Shown here piece by piece: positions 36,387 through 44,588 of a stretch of 64,000 bases of DNA. The first letter of the stretch is position 1; each line of letters opens with the position of its first letter. The position numbers and the translations under genes were made by a program. This DNA is from Anaerosacchariphilus polymeriproducens (lineage in GTDB: Bacteria; Bacillota; Clostridia; Lachnospirales; Lachnospiraceae). The notes below the pieces were generated by a model that made no database searches, was not told the origin of the DNA, and worked only from the letters and a program-made list of their open reading frames with translations. The stretch covers positions 186,001 to 250,000 of the forward strand of contig NZ_QRCT01000012.1 of NCBI RefSeq assembly GCF_003363435.1, written 5' to 3'.

Positions 36387-37752
36387 AAATTTTTTATGGG
36401 GAGGATCGACTTCCGCATTCCAATTTGAAGGAGGAGCAAAAGAGGGTGGAAAAGGAGAATCATTATATGACTTTTTTTCTAAAACAAAAGAAGGTGTTGA
36501 TTATAGTGTAACATCTGATTTTTATCATCATTATGAAGAGGATATAGAGTTGATGGCTGAAATGGGGTTTAATTGCTTTCGAATGTCAATCGCATGGACA
36601 AGACTTTATCCTAATGGTGATGATGCGTGCTACAATCAGTCAGGTGTAGATTTTTATAACAGAGTAATTAATAAATTATTGCATCATAATATTCAACCGG
36701 TTGTAACTTTATTCCATTGGGATATGCCATATCATCTTATAGAAAAATACGATGGTTGGAATGGAAAGGAGACAGTAGATGCTTTTATAAAATACTGTCG
36801 TACTTGTTTTGAGTTGTTTGGAGACAGAGTAAAATATTGGCTTACATTGAATGAAAATAATTTATGTAAACTAATACCTTTTATGCATACGAAAACCAAA
36901 CTAAAATCCGATGAAGAAGGATATGAACAGTTTAAATTGAAAGTTTATCACAATACTAATGTAGCGCATTTTAAAGCTGTAAAACTTTGTCATGACCTTG
37001 TAGAAGATGGGAAGATTGGATGTATGATAGCAAGTTCTCTTGCATATCCAATGACTTCGCACCCAAAAGATGTATTTGCGGCGATGCGTCATGAACACTC
37101 CAAGATGTATAATTACTTAGATTTACTTGTAAAAGGAAAGTATAATCATCGTGAATGTGCTGAGTTCTCGGCAGCCGGAATGAGTATACATCAAGATGAA
37201 GAATTTTTATTACTTAGTTCAGAGAAAAAAGCAAAAATTGATTTTATCTCTTTTAGCTATTATTTTTCAATATGCATGCATGATAATGATGTGAAAATAG
37301 AGAGTCAAGCAAAAACCATGCAGATGATGTATGCTGCATATGAAAATCCAATGCTTGAAAAATCAAGTTTTGGATGGACAATTGATCCGTTGGGCTTAAG
37401 AATATTTTTAAATGATATTTATGATCGCTATAATTTACCACTTCTCATTGTAGAAAATGGACTTGGAGTAGAAGATGATGTTCTTGAAACGGATTATTCT
37501 GTGCACGATGATTATCGAATTAAATATTTAAAACAACATATTATACAGATGAAGAAGGCAATTGAAGAAGATCAAATAGATTGTTTTGGTTTTCTGCCAT
37601 GGGGATGTATTGATTTATATAGTGCATCTGGAAATAAAAACAAAAGATATGGCTTTGTTTTTGTTGATTATGATGATAATTATAAAAGATATAAAAAAGA
37701 CAGCTTTTATTGGTACAAAAAAGTAATAGAATCTAATGCGGAAGAATTATAA
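36379..37752 (+). CDS. GH1 6-phospho-beta-glucosidase
   Basis: This 457-residue family 1 glycosidase has N-F-L-W-G-G-S-T-S-A-F-Q-F-E-G-G at the start. The acid/base Glu is in W-L-T-L-N-E-N-N and the nucleophile Glu is in L-I-V-E-N-G-L-G. With the adjacent PTS it would split phosphorylated beta-glucosides inside the cell. The start codon overlaps the EIIBC gene, so the two are coupled. Confidence 0.92.
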   Translation: MNKNFLWGGSTSAFQFEGGAKEGGKGESLYDFFSKTKEGVDYSVTSDFYHHYEEDIELMAEMGFNCFRMSIAWTRLYPNGDDACYNQSGVDFYNRVINKLLHHNIQPVVTLFHWDMPYHLIEKYDGWNGKETVDAFIKYCRTCFELFGDRVKYWLTLNENNLCKLIPFMHTKTKLKSDEEGYEQFKLKVYHNTNVAHFKAVKLCHDLVEDGKIGCMIASSLAYPMTSHPKDVFAAMRHEHSKMYNYLDLLVKGKYNHRECAEFSAAGMSIHQDEEFLLLSSEKKAKIDFISFSYYFSICMHDNDVKIESQAKTMQMMYAAYENPMLEKSSFGWTIDPLGLRIFLNDIYDRYNLPLLIVENGLGVEDDVLETDYSVHDDYRIKYLKQHIIQMKKAIEEDQIDCFGFLPWGCIDLYSASGNKNKRYGFVFVDYDDNYKRYKKDSFYWYKKVIESNAEEL

Positions 37753-37821
37753 TTGTTTCAAACTATAAGTATATGTCTTTGTATACTTTATACTTACAGT
37801 TTTACATTAAGGAGGTTAAAA

Positions 37822-38742
37822 ATGAAACTAGGTTTTGTTAGTGCAATTTTAGAGAAATATAATTTTGAAGAAACTTTGGATTTTGCAGCTGAACATGGGT
37901 TTGCCTGTTTGGAGGTTGCTTGCTGGCCAGTGGGAAAGGCAGAAAGACGTTATGCGGGAGTAAGTCATATTGATGTAGAAAAAGTAATTTATGACAATGC
38001 TTACGCAAATCATATTATAACCTATGCTAAAAATAAGAAGGTAGAAATATCTTCTCTAGCTTATTATCCGAATATATTGGATACAAATTTGGAAAAGAGA
38101 GAAAAAGCTGTATCACATTTAAAAAATGTCATACTAGCAAGTTCAAAACTTAAGGTCAATCTGGTGACAACTTTTATTGGACGTGATCAAACAAAAACGG
38201 TTGACAAAAATTTAGAATTGGTAGCTCAGATTTGGCCGGAAATCATTAAATTAGCAGAAGAAAATAACGTAAAAGTTGCAATAGAAAATTGTCCGATGCT
38301 ATTTGATGAAGACCAATGGCCAGGTGGACAAAACTTAATGACTACACCAGTAATTTGGCAAAAAGTTTTTGATATTTTAAAAAGCGAAAATCTTGGTATC
38401 AATTATGATCCTTCTCATTTTGTATGGCAGATGATTGACTATATCCAGCCGATTTATGATTTCCGGGATAAAATTTTCCATGTGCACTATAAAGATATCA
38501 AAATCTATCAAGAGAAGCTTAATCAGGTAGGTATTATGGCTTATCCGTTAGAGTTTATGTCACCAAAGCTCCCTGGACTCGGTGATATAAATTGGGGAAA
38601 GTATTTGTCTGCTCTGACGGATATCGGATATAAAGGATATAGCTGTATTGAAATTGAGGATAAGGCTTTTGAAGGAAGCGAGGAAGAGGTAAGAAACTCG
38701 CTGATTTTAAGCAAACGTTATTTACAGCAGTTTGTAATTTAG
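37822..38742 (+). CDS. Sugar phosphate isomerase/epimerase (xylose-isomerase-like TIM barrel)
   Basis: This 306-residue barrel starts M-K-L-G-F-V-S-A-I-L and has potential metal ligands in V-A-I-E-N-C-P-M, N-Y-D-P-S-H-F, F-H-V-H-Y-K-D and C-I-E-I-E-D. It is likely a sugar epimerase or isomerase, or a 3-keto-glycoside hydratase or lyase. The ATG follows AAGGAGG. It sits before a second Gfo/Idh/MocA gene, so both probably process the oxidised sugar. The exact reaction is not determined. Confidence 0.85.
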   Translation: MKLGFVSAILEKYNFEETLDFAAEHGFACLEVACWPVGKAERRYAGVSHIDVEKVIYDNAYANHIITYAKNKKVEISSLAYYPNILDTNLEKREKAVSHLKNVILASSKLKVNLVTTFIGRDQTKTVDKNLELVAQIWPEIIKLAEENNVKVAIENCPMLFDEDQWPGGQNLMTTPVIWQKVFDILKSENLGINYDPSHFVWQMIDYIQPIYDFRDKIFHVHYKDIKIYQEKLNQVGIMAYPLEFMSPKLPGLGDINWGKYLSALTDIGYKGYSCIEIEDKAFEGSEEEVRNSLILSKRYLQQFVI

Positions 38743-38781
38743 GCTAAATGGTAAGTAAATTAATGATAGGATGTGAATTAA

Positions 38782-39831
38782 ATGAAAGTAAAATTAGGAA
38801 TCATTGGATATGGCGGTATGGGAAAATGGCATGCCCAAAATGCTCCGCGCGCAGGCGTTAGGATTGCCGCTGTTTGCGATATTGAAGATGAGAAAATTAA
38901 GCAGGCAAAAGAAGATGGGTTCGTTACATATGATTCTGCAGAGGCATTATTGCAAGATGAAGATGTGAATACTGTTGTCTTGACTGTGCCAAACCACTTA
39001 CATAAGGAAATGTGTATAAAGGCTGCGAAAGCAGGCAAACACATAGTTACAGAAAAACCAGCGGCTCTTGACATTGTGGAACTGGATGAGATGGAGTTGG
39101 CGTGCAAGAAGGCAGGAGTGTTTTTGACAGTGCATCAGAACCGTCGCTGGGACAAAGACATGCTTATAGTAAAAAAAGCTTATGAGGAAGGACTCCTTGG
39201 TAATATTTTTACTATTGAATCAAAACTTCATTCGGCTAATGGATATATGCATGAGTGGCATTTATATAAAAAATATGGCGGTGGAATGATTTATGATTGG
39301 GGAGTGCATTTAATCGACCAAATTTTGTTCATGATGCCTGATGCAAAAATCAACAGTGTTTATGCAGATATAAAAAATGTATTACACGATGAAGTCGATG
39401 ATTATTTTAAAATCATTTTAAAAATGAATAATGGTGTCACTGCTCATATTGAGCTATCTACCTATATTTTAAACTATGCACCCCGCTGGCTTGTTGGTGG
39501 TGATAAAGGTACCATGGTTATAAAAACTTTTGCCGGAGAAGGTGCGGTTTACAAAACAGGCGTGATGCTGAGTAAACTTCCAGCACAGATTACAGAAACT
39601 GTAGCAGGGCCGACAAGACAATTTGCTCCAGTTCCACCAGGGGGCATTGTAGAAGAACCATTACCAGAAGTTGAAACAGATTGGATAGATTTCTATCGCA
39701 ATGTCACAGATGTGCTAAATAACAAAGCGGAATCGAAAATAAAAATTGCACAAGTAAGACGTGTACTTGGAGTTATGGAGGCCGCTCGCAAGTCAGCTGA
39801 GAGTGGTAAGTCTATTTTATTGGAACAGTAG
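38782..39831 (+). CDS. Gfo/Idh/MocA family oxidoreductase, second copy
   Basis: This 349-residue protein has the Rossmann start L-G-I-I-G-Y-G-G-M-G-K-W-H, E-K-P-A-A-L-D, and G-G-M-I-Y-D-W-G-V-H-L-I-D in the substrate domain. It differs clearly from the first copy (32385), so the two probably handle different steps, for example oxidation of the glycoside and re-reduction of the free 3-oxo sugar. It is followed 16 bp later by the flavin oxidoreductase. Confidence 0.88.
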   Translation: MKVKLGIIGYGGMGKWHAQNAPRAGVRIAAVCDIEDEKIKQAKEDGFVTYDSAEALLQDEDVNTVVLTVPNHLHKEMCIKAAKAGKHIVTEKPAALDIVELDEMELACKKAGVFLTVHQNRRWDKDMLIVKKAYEEGLLGNIFTIESKLHSANGYMHEWHLYKKYGGGMIYDWGVHLIDQILFMMPDAKINSVYADIKNVLHDEVDDYFKIILKMNNGVTAHIELSTYILNYAPRWLVGGDKGTMVIKTFAGEGAVYKTGVMLSKLPAQITETVAGPTRQFAPVPPGGIVEEPLPEVETDWIDFYRNVTDVLNNKAESKIKIAQVRRVLGVMEAARKSAESGKSILLEQ

Positions 39832-39847
39832 AAACAGGAGGGACGAA

Positions 39848-40819
39848 ATGAATATATTAGGATTATCTTTTGGAAGAAAAATGGGAAATACCGATATCCT
39901 TGTAAAGGAAGCTTTATATGGTGCAAAAGAGGCAGCACTAAATGCAAATATACGATTTATTAATACAGTAAAATTAGAAATTGGAAGGTGCATAGGCTGT
40001 GGTGCCTGCTCAGATTCATTGAGTAAAGGAGGAGACAACAACTGTATTGTAAAAGATGATTTTGATTATGTTGAAGAAGCAATACGACAGGCAGATGTAA
40101 TCATTGTTGGAGCACCTGTCTATGTATTACAGCCGGTTGGTCAGTTTAAAAATGTTGTAGATCGGTTTTCATGTCGCCATGACAATGCAGCAATTGAATA
40201 TCAGATGGAACGCCGTAGAAAAGGGGAAGTGGATGCACCGGCTGTATTTCCCGAAGAGCGCTTAAAACAACGATATGTTTCCTACATTTCTGTAGGTGGA
40301 GCTAGTACAGATGACTGGGTATCTATGGGAACAGCCAGTATGCATCTGTTTGGTTTTCCGAATCTGATGAAAACCATAGGCAATATGGACGTGCATCATA
40401 TGGGAACAACAGGAAACCCGGTTTTAAATCGAGAACTAATGAACAATGTCCATGAAATGGGCAGACAGACGGTTCAAGCGTATGGTAAACCGCTTGAAGA
40501 AATTAAATGGTTTGGTGATGAAGGAACTTGTCCCGTATGTCATCAAAATTTGATGTTACTTTCAAAAACAACTAAAGTTACCTGCCCTATTTGTGGAATT
40601 CATGGAACACTGTCTATTGAAAAGGATGAGGTGAAGGTAACTTTTTCAAATGAACAAAAAGCGCGTGCCAGAGGTACGTTTGCAGGAAACAAGGAACACA
40701 CGGATGAAATCCAGAACTTTGGAATCATAGCTGAGCCTAAGATGAAAAAAGTAAAGGATGAGTTACCTAGAATGTTAGAAAAATATAAGAACTTTGAAAC
40801 ATGTATATTAGAAAATTAA
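39848..40819 (+). CDS. NADPH-dependent FMN reductase-like flavoprotein with zinc ribbon
   Basis: The N-terminal ~210 residues are a flavodoxin-like NAD(P)H:FMN oxidoreductase (G-L-S-F-G-R-K-M-G-N-T, C-I-G-C-G-A-C-S-D, G-A-P-V-Y-V-L-Q-P). A C-terminal C-P-V-C-H...C-P-I-C-G pair looks like a rubredoxin or zinc ribbon. It probably supplies or removes electrons for aglycone or oxidised sugar. The ATG at 39848 follows AGGAGG. Confidence 0.82.
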   Translation: MNILGLSFGRKMGNTDILVKEALYGAKEAALNANIRFINTVKLEIGRCIGCGACSDSLSKGGDNNCIVKDDFDYVEEAIRQADVIIVGAPVYVLQPVGQFKNVVDRFSCRHDNAAIEYQMERRRKGEVDAPAVFPEERLKQRYVSYISVGGASTDDWVSMGTASMHLFGFPNLMKTIGNMDVHHMGTTGNPVLNRELMNNVHEMGRQTVQAYGKPLEEIKWFGDEGTCPVCHQNLMLLSKTTKVTCPICGIHGTLSIEKDEVKVTFSNEQKARARGTFAGNKEHTDEIQNFGIIAEPKMKKVKDELPRMLEKYKNFETCILEN

Positions 40820-41129
40820 TTAGCATCAGCGGAGTTCTTTGTTAGATAGAAAAGGAAGAATAGTGTGAAATAGACGTTTGGATTCGAGAACTGAGACATA
40901 TCAATACCTATTTCGGAGATGATAGTGATTGAACTATTAAGTTTAACACCCGGAATGGTACAGAGAAACTGGATTTAACCCATTCACTGTTTGAATTCAA
41001 GAATAGAATTGTTAAAAGTAGAATCTAATGACTGTTCAGCCACACAATTAAACAAAAGAGTTAAAAAAATGTACGGTCTTATAGAGCCGCTTATTTGTGC
41101 CGCCGCTTGGCGGCGGAATGGAGATTAGT
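40820..41129. other. 310-bp region without a clear gene
   Basis: One frame reads about 50 codons of hydrophilic sequence interrupted by a stop (near 40930-41026); I do not recognise it. A very GC-rich perfect hairpin, CCGCCGC-TTG-GCGGCGG (41100-41116), stands just before the IIA gene and has no T tract. Confidence 0.45.
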
Positions 41130-41647
41130 ATGGGAATATTAAATCAGATTATAAAAAAAAATCGGAAAAGGATAATATAACATTAGAAACAACTCCAGGT
41201 CGGTTTTATTCACCGCTAAAGGGGAAAATTATAACCTTGCAGGAGATACCTGATGACGTTTTTTCACAGGGTATATTAGGAGTAGGGTGCGGGATTGAGC
41301 CAGAATCAGAAACTGTAGTTGCGCCTGTGAATGGGGTGATCTGCATGATAGCTGAAACAAAGCATGCGATTGGTATCAGTTCAGATGATGGAATGGAAAT
41401 TCTTATACATGTTGGGATTGATACGGTGTTGATGGGGGGAGATGGCTTTGATGTCAAAGTCAAGGAGGGCCAAAGGATTGAATGTGGCCAGAAATTAATA
41501 GTTTTTAGTAGGAATAAAATAAAAGAAGCGGGTTATCCTACAACGACTGCATTTTTAATAACAAATTCAGAAGAGTGTCTTACTGTTCAATTTAAAATTG
41601 GCAAAGACGTAATGACTTTGGAGGACTTTGGAGGTATTGTAAAATAA
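41130..41647 (+). CDS. PTS glucose/beta-glucoside IIA component, split by a frame change in a nine-A run
   Basis: A start ATG (41130), 6 bp after GGAG, opens M-G-I-L-N-Q-I-I-K-K and soon stops. The IIA domain proper continues in the -1 frame from the A9 run at 41153-41161: S-P-L-K-G-K-I, V-V-A-P-V-N-G-V-I, the phospho-His motif I-L-I-H-V-G-I-D-T and the C-terminal G-Y-P-T-T-T. Together they make about 172 residues, a normal length. The run gives A-AAA-AAA in frame, a classic slippery site. It could be ribosomal or polymerase slippage, a phase switch, or simple decay. The EIIBC gene of this island has no IIA of its own. Confidence 0.75.
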
Positions 41648-41670
41648 TTGATTAAAATGAGGAATTTTTC

Positions 41671-41717
41671 GTCAAATAGTAAAAACTATTTGACAAAAAA
41701 AGTAGGAGTGATAATAT
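41671..41717 (+). promoter_or_regulatory. Dyad GTCAAATAGT-AAAA-ACTATTTGAC with overlapping promoter
   Basis: The perfect 10-bp dyad (41671-41680 and 41685-41694) overlaps TTGACA (41690-41695), and TAATAT follows at 41712-41717. No T tract follows, so an operator is as likely as a terminator. It lies ahead of YkvA copy 2. Confidence 0.5.
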
Positions 41718-41736
41718 GAGGAATATGGATGAATAG
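41716..41736 (+). pseudogene. Six-codon remnant of the small membrane protein gene
   Basis: GAGTGATAATATGAGGAATATGGATGAA copies the start of the gene at 28755 in pieces and then hits a stop. The rest of that gene and the XRE gene are missing here, showing that the duplicated block once included them. Confidence 0.6.
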
Positions 41737-41750
41737 ATTTAAAAAAGGGT

Positions 41751-42232
41751 GATTTAATTAGTGGACTTGAAAGCACGAGCAAGACAACTAAAGACTGATA
41801 TTCCAGCTTTGTTTTTATGTTTGAAAAGTAAAGATACGCCTGTAATAGCTAAAATTCTTGCCGGAATTACAGTAGTTTACGCCTTGTCACCGATTGATTT
41901 GATTCCTGATTTTATACCGGTTCTAGGATATCTTGATGATGCGATTTTGCTTCCAGCGTTAATTGCTCTTACTATCAAACTAATTCCAAAAGAAACGTTT
42001 GCTTTATACAGGAAAAAAGCAGAAGGTCTATGGATAAATGGAAAGCCTAAAAGATGGTTCTATGCAATTCCAATTCTTATAGTTTGGGCAATTATTGTTT
42101 GGATGTTTTCATAGTTGTGTTCTAAAGAACTAGTTGAAAAATAGTTGGATATGAATTGAGTATTAGTATTACGAAATTGGAGAAGTGAAATGTATAATAA
42201 TCTAAAATTACATCCCAAAAATCAAGTTATCT
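41751..42232 (+). repeat. Direct repeat, right copy (YkvA gene and flank)
   Basis: This is the counterpart of 29215-29692. After the shared part it continues into a small decayed ORF (42193-42312) not present in the left copy, which is cut off there by the AraC-GH39 gene. Confidence 0.9.
41761..42114 (+). CDS. YkvA family (DUF1232) membrane protein, copy 2
   Basis: It is nearly identical to the protein at 29225. The differences are V-V to A-I after L-D-D, one Tyr to Phe, and a shortened end: one base lost near the stop changes the last residues from V-I-I-V-V-F to F-S. The family function is unknown. It follows the IIA gene at the right border of the sugar island. Confidence 0.88.
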   Translation: MDLKARARQLKTDIPALFLCLKSKDTPVIAKILAGITVVYALSPIDLIPDFIPVLGYLDDAILLPALIALTIKLIPKETFALYRKKAEGLWINGKPKRWFYAIPILIVWAIIVWMFS

Positions 42233-42312
42233 CTGTATAAGCAAATAATGATGAAACATTGTACAGAGTATTAGAGTATAAAAACTTTCGTTTCATCGAA
42301 AAGAAGAAGTAA
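42193..42312 (+). pseudogene. Small decayed ORF after YkvA copy 2
   Basis: The reading starts MYNNLKLHPKNQ and meets a stop after 16 codons, then continues in frame with D-E-T-L-Y-R-V-L-E-Y-K-N-F-R-F-I-E-K-K-K. I do not recognise the family. The left copy of the repeat has only the first codons. Confidence 0.5.
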
Positions 42313-42363
42313 AAAAATTGATCTTTTAAAGTTTACTAATTTGATTTAAAGGAGTTAATGGGA

Positions 42364-43182
42364 ATGACTAGATTAAATAAACCCAAAATAACGATAGATA
42401 CAATAAAAGCAATGGAAGATATGTCTTTTTTTACACATGCACTAATATTTGATGATTTGTTGATAGTTGCACAGAAAGAAACCAATTGTTTTGTGTTAAA
42501 ATCAACAGAAGGACTTATCGTGATAGATGCAATATGGCCAAGAGAAGAGGCTTTTAACGCTATTGTTTTAGCAATACAGGAGGTTGGATGGAATCCTGAG
42601 GATATAAAAAAATTGGTGCTTACACATGGACATGTAGACCATACAGGGTGTGGAAAATGGATAGTAGATGCGTATCATGCAAAGACATATTTATCAGAAC
42701 GTGATGATATTTTCTGGAGAGACGAGCCTGTAAAAAAGAATCGTCCTGAAACTTGGAAAGATTATTCGATAGATTATTACATAAGTGATGGTGATAAAGT
42801 CGTACTAGGAGATAAGACACTATTTGTATATTCAACACCTGGGCATACGCCAGGAGGGTTAAGTTTTATTTTTCCAGTACATGAAGAAGGCAAGGAATAT
42901 ATGGCAGCTTTGTGGGGAGGTTCCAATCCACCAATAGAGCTAAATGGTATCAGACAGTACTTGAAATCTCTAGATCATTTTATGAAAAAAGCTGAAGAGA
43001 AAAATGTGCAAGTAGCTTTGAGTAATCATACCTCTCTTGATTGTGGTTTAGAACGAATAGAATATTCAAGAAAAAGAATGTCTTATATGCCAAACATCTA
43101 TGTGATTGGAGAAGTAGGTTTTAGAAACTATTGTCAGCTGTTTCGAAATCTCTGCTATGACAGGCTGGAGGAACATATTTAA
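42364..43182 (+). CDS. MBL-fold metallohydrolase
   Basis: The zinc motif H-G-H-V-D-H lies near residue 83, followed by T-P-G-H-T-P-G-G and a late N-H-T-S position where the usual third His is expected. The length of 272 fits beta-lactamase-fold hydrolases that act on thioesters, lactones or phosphoesters. The start at 42364 is 9 bp after AAAGGAG. No specific substrate can be named; lactonase activity would be of interest given the Agr system 8 kb away, but this is only speculation. Confidence 0.87.
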   Translation: MTRLNKPKITIDTIKAMEDMSFFTHALIFDDLLIVAQKETNCFVLKSTEGLIVIDAIWPREEAFNAIVLAIQEVGWNPEDIKKLVLTHGHVDHTGCGKWIVDAYHAKTYLSERDDIFWRDEPVKKNRPETWKDYSIDYYISDGDKVVLGDKTLFVYSTPGHTPGGLSFIFPVHEEGKEYMAALWGGSNPPIELNGIRQYLKSLDHFMKKAEEKNVQVALSNHTSLDCGLERIEYSRKRMSYMPNIYVIGEVGFRNYCQLFRNLCYDRLEEHI

Positions 43183-43193
43183 AAAGTCTAAAT

Positions 43194-43230
43194 AAAGCTA
43201 TTGAATTTTTAACGAAATTCAATAGCTTTT
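43194..43230. terminator. Bidirectional terminator between MBL and M20 genes
   Basis: AAAGCTATTGAATTT pairs perfectly with AAATTCAATAGCTTT across a 6-nt loop, between convergent genes, with A and T runs on the two sides. Confidence 0.85.
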
Positions 43231-43235
43231 GGATT

Positions 43236-44444
43236 TTACATATTATTCTTTAGCCATTCGATCGCTGTATTTGCATATAGTGCAGCACCTATATAAAGTG
43301 GATCTTCATTAAAAACAGCTTTTGGGTGATGTAAAGGGTATATATATTCAGGTTTTTCAGAAGTAGTGCCAAGTAAAGTCATAACACTTGGAACCAATTC
43401 ACTAACAAATGCAAAATCCTCAGACCCCGTAAACTTTGAAAATGCTTCTCCTGCAACATCAGTAGCATTAACCGTTTGTTGGGAACCTAAAAGTTCTCTG
43501 GAGTATCTATTAAACTGATTATTTAGATCTTCATTATTGATTACAGAGGGGCATCCCGATAAGAATTCAACTTCAGCTTCTCCTCTAAAAGTTGAAGCGA
43601 TTCCTTTAGAGATTTCTTCAAGACGTTTTTTTATAAATTCTCTTTTCTCTTGGGAAAAGGTTCTTATGGTCCCGGATAAAAAAGCTGAATCAGGAATAAC
43701 ATTGGCGGCATTACCACCACACATATGCCCAATGGTGAGTACGGCATTGTCACCTGATGCTATTTCCCTGGCATTAATTGACTGAAGTGCTATATGTATA
43801 TGAGATATAATGTTTAAGGGATCAATACTCAAGTTAGGTATGGCTCCATGCCCACCTTTTCCTTGAACGGTGACTTTAAACCAATCGGAAGAAGCAGAAA
43901 CGATACCGGAATCTGTTACTACGACAAGTCCGGCTGGAGCGGGAACCCCTGTAAATACATGTATCATCATAGCTGCATCCACTTTAGGATTTTCAAGAAG
44001 TCCTGCATCAATCATATCCTTTGCACCGCCCATTGTTTCTTCGGCTGGTTGGAACATTAGTTTTACCTGACCTTCTAGTTCATCTTCGTGATCTTTAAGT
44101 AATTGTGCAGCACCAAGTAACATAGCTGTATGTAAATCGTGCCCACATGCATGCATATTATTGGTTTTTGATTTAAAAGGCAAATTAGTTTCCTCCATAA
44201 TAGGCAGGGCATCCATATCAGCTCGGAGCATAAATGTCTTACCAGTTTTTTGCTTTCCGGCTATCGCAACTATTCCTGATTTACATATTTCTATTGGTTC
44301 ATATCCCATGTCTTTTAAGTTTTTTATTACATACTTGGTAGTTAAAGGAAGGTTAATACTAATTTCAGCATTTTCATGCATATACCTTCTATGTGATACG
44401 ATGGTGTCTTGTAGTTTTTTTGCTTCATCCAATAAAATTTTCAT
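43236..44444 (-). CDS. M20 family amidohydrolase
   Basis: This 402-residue enzyme has the IAL/hippurate hydrolase signature: H-A-C-G-H-D-L-H-T-A-M-L (metal ligands), Q-P-A-E-E-T-M-G-G-A (catalytic Glu) and G-S-E-D-F-A near the C-terminus. A dimerisation domain sits in the middle. Such enzymes deacylate N-acyl or N-benzoyl amino acids or aromatic amides. The gene stands alone, with a terminator on each side. Confidence 0.93.
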   Translation of the reverse strand: MKILLDEAKKLQDTIVSHRRYMHENAEISINLPLTTKYVIKNLKDMGYEPIEICKSGIVAIAGKQKTGKTFMLRADMDALPIMEETNLPFKSKTNNMHACGHDLHTAMLLGAAQLLKDHEDELEGQVKLMFQPAEETMGGAKDMIDAGLLENPKVDAAMMIHVFTGVPAPAGLVVVTDSGIVSASSDWFKVTVQGKGGHGAIPNLSIDPLNIISHIHIALQSINAREIASGDNAVLTIGHMCGGNAANVIPDSAFLSGTIRTFSQEKREFIKKRLEEISKGIASTFRGEAEVEFLSGCPSVINNEDLNNQFNRYSRELLGSQQTVNATDVAGEAFSKFTGSEDFAFVSELVPSVMTLLGTTSEKPEYIYPLHHPKAVFNEDPLYIGAALYANTAIEWLKNNM

Positions 44445-44545
44445 ACTAGATTTCTCCTTTCTTAATTAATATATATTTAATAACAGTTCATACGATTCAT
44501 ATTTACATAATATCACAACCTACACATGTGAACAAATATTATAAA

Positions 44546-44579
44546 CAAAAAAGCCTTGAGAGTTTCTCGAGACTTTTTT
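44546..44579 (-). terminator. Terminator after the 5'-nucleotidase gene
   Basis: The stem AGTCTCGAGA with TCTCAAGGCT on the minus strand is followed by a T tract. It ends the minus-strand nucleotidase gene. Confidence 0.7.
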
Positions 44580-44588
44580 GTGCAAAAT

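Noticed and set aside
41671-41694. Perfect dyad read as a terminator for the IIA gene
   Set aside because: An A run, not a T run, follows on the plus strand, and a TTGACA overlaps its right arm; an operator or promoter is more likely.
42364-43182. MBL-fold protein as a dedicated quorum-quenching lactonase
   Set aside because: The fold alone does not give the substrate and it is 8 kb from the agr genes; only noted as a possibility.
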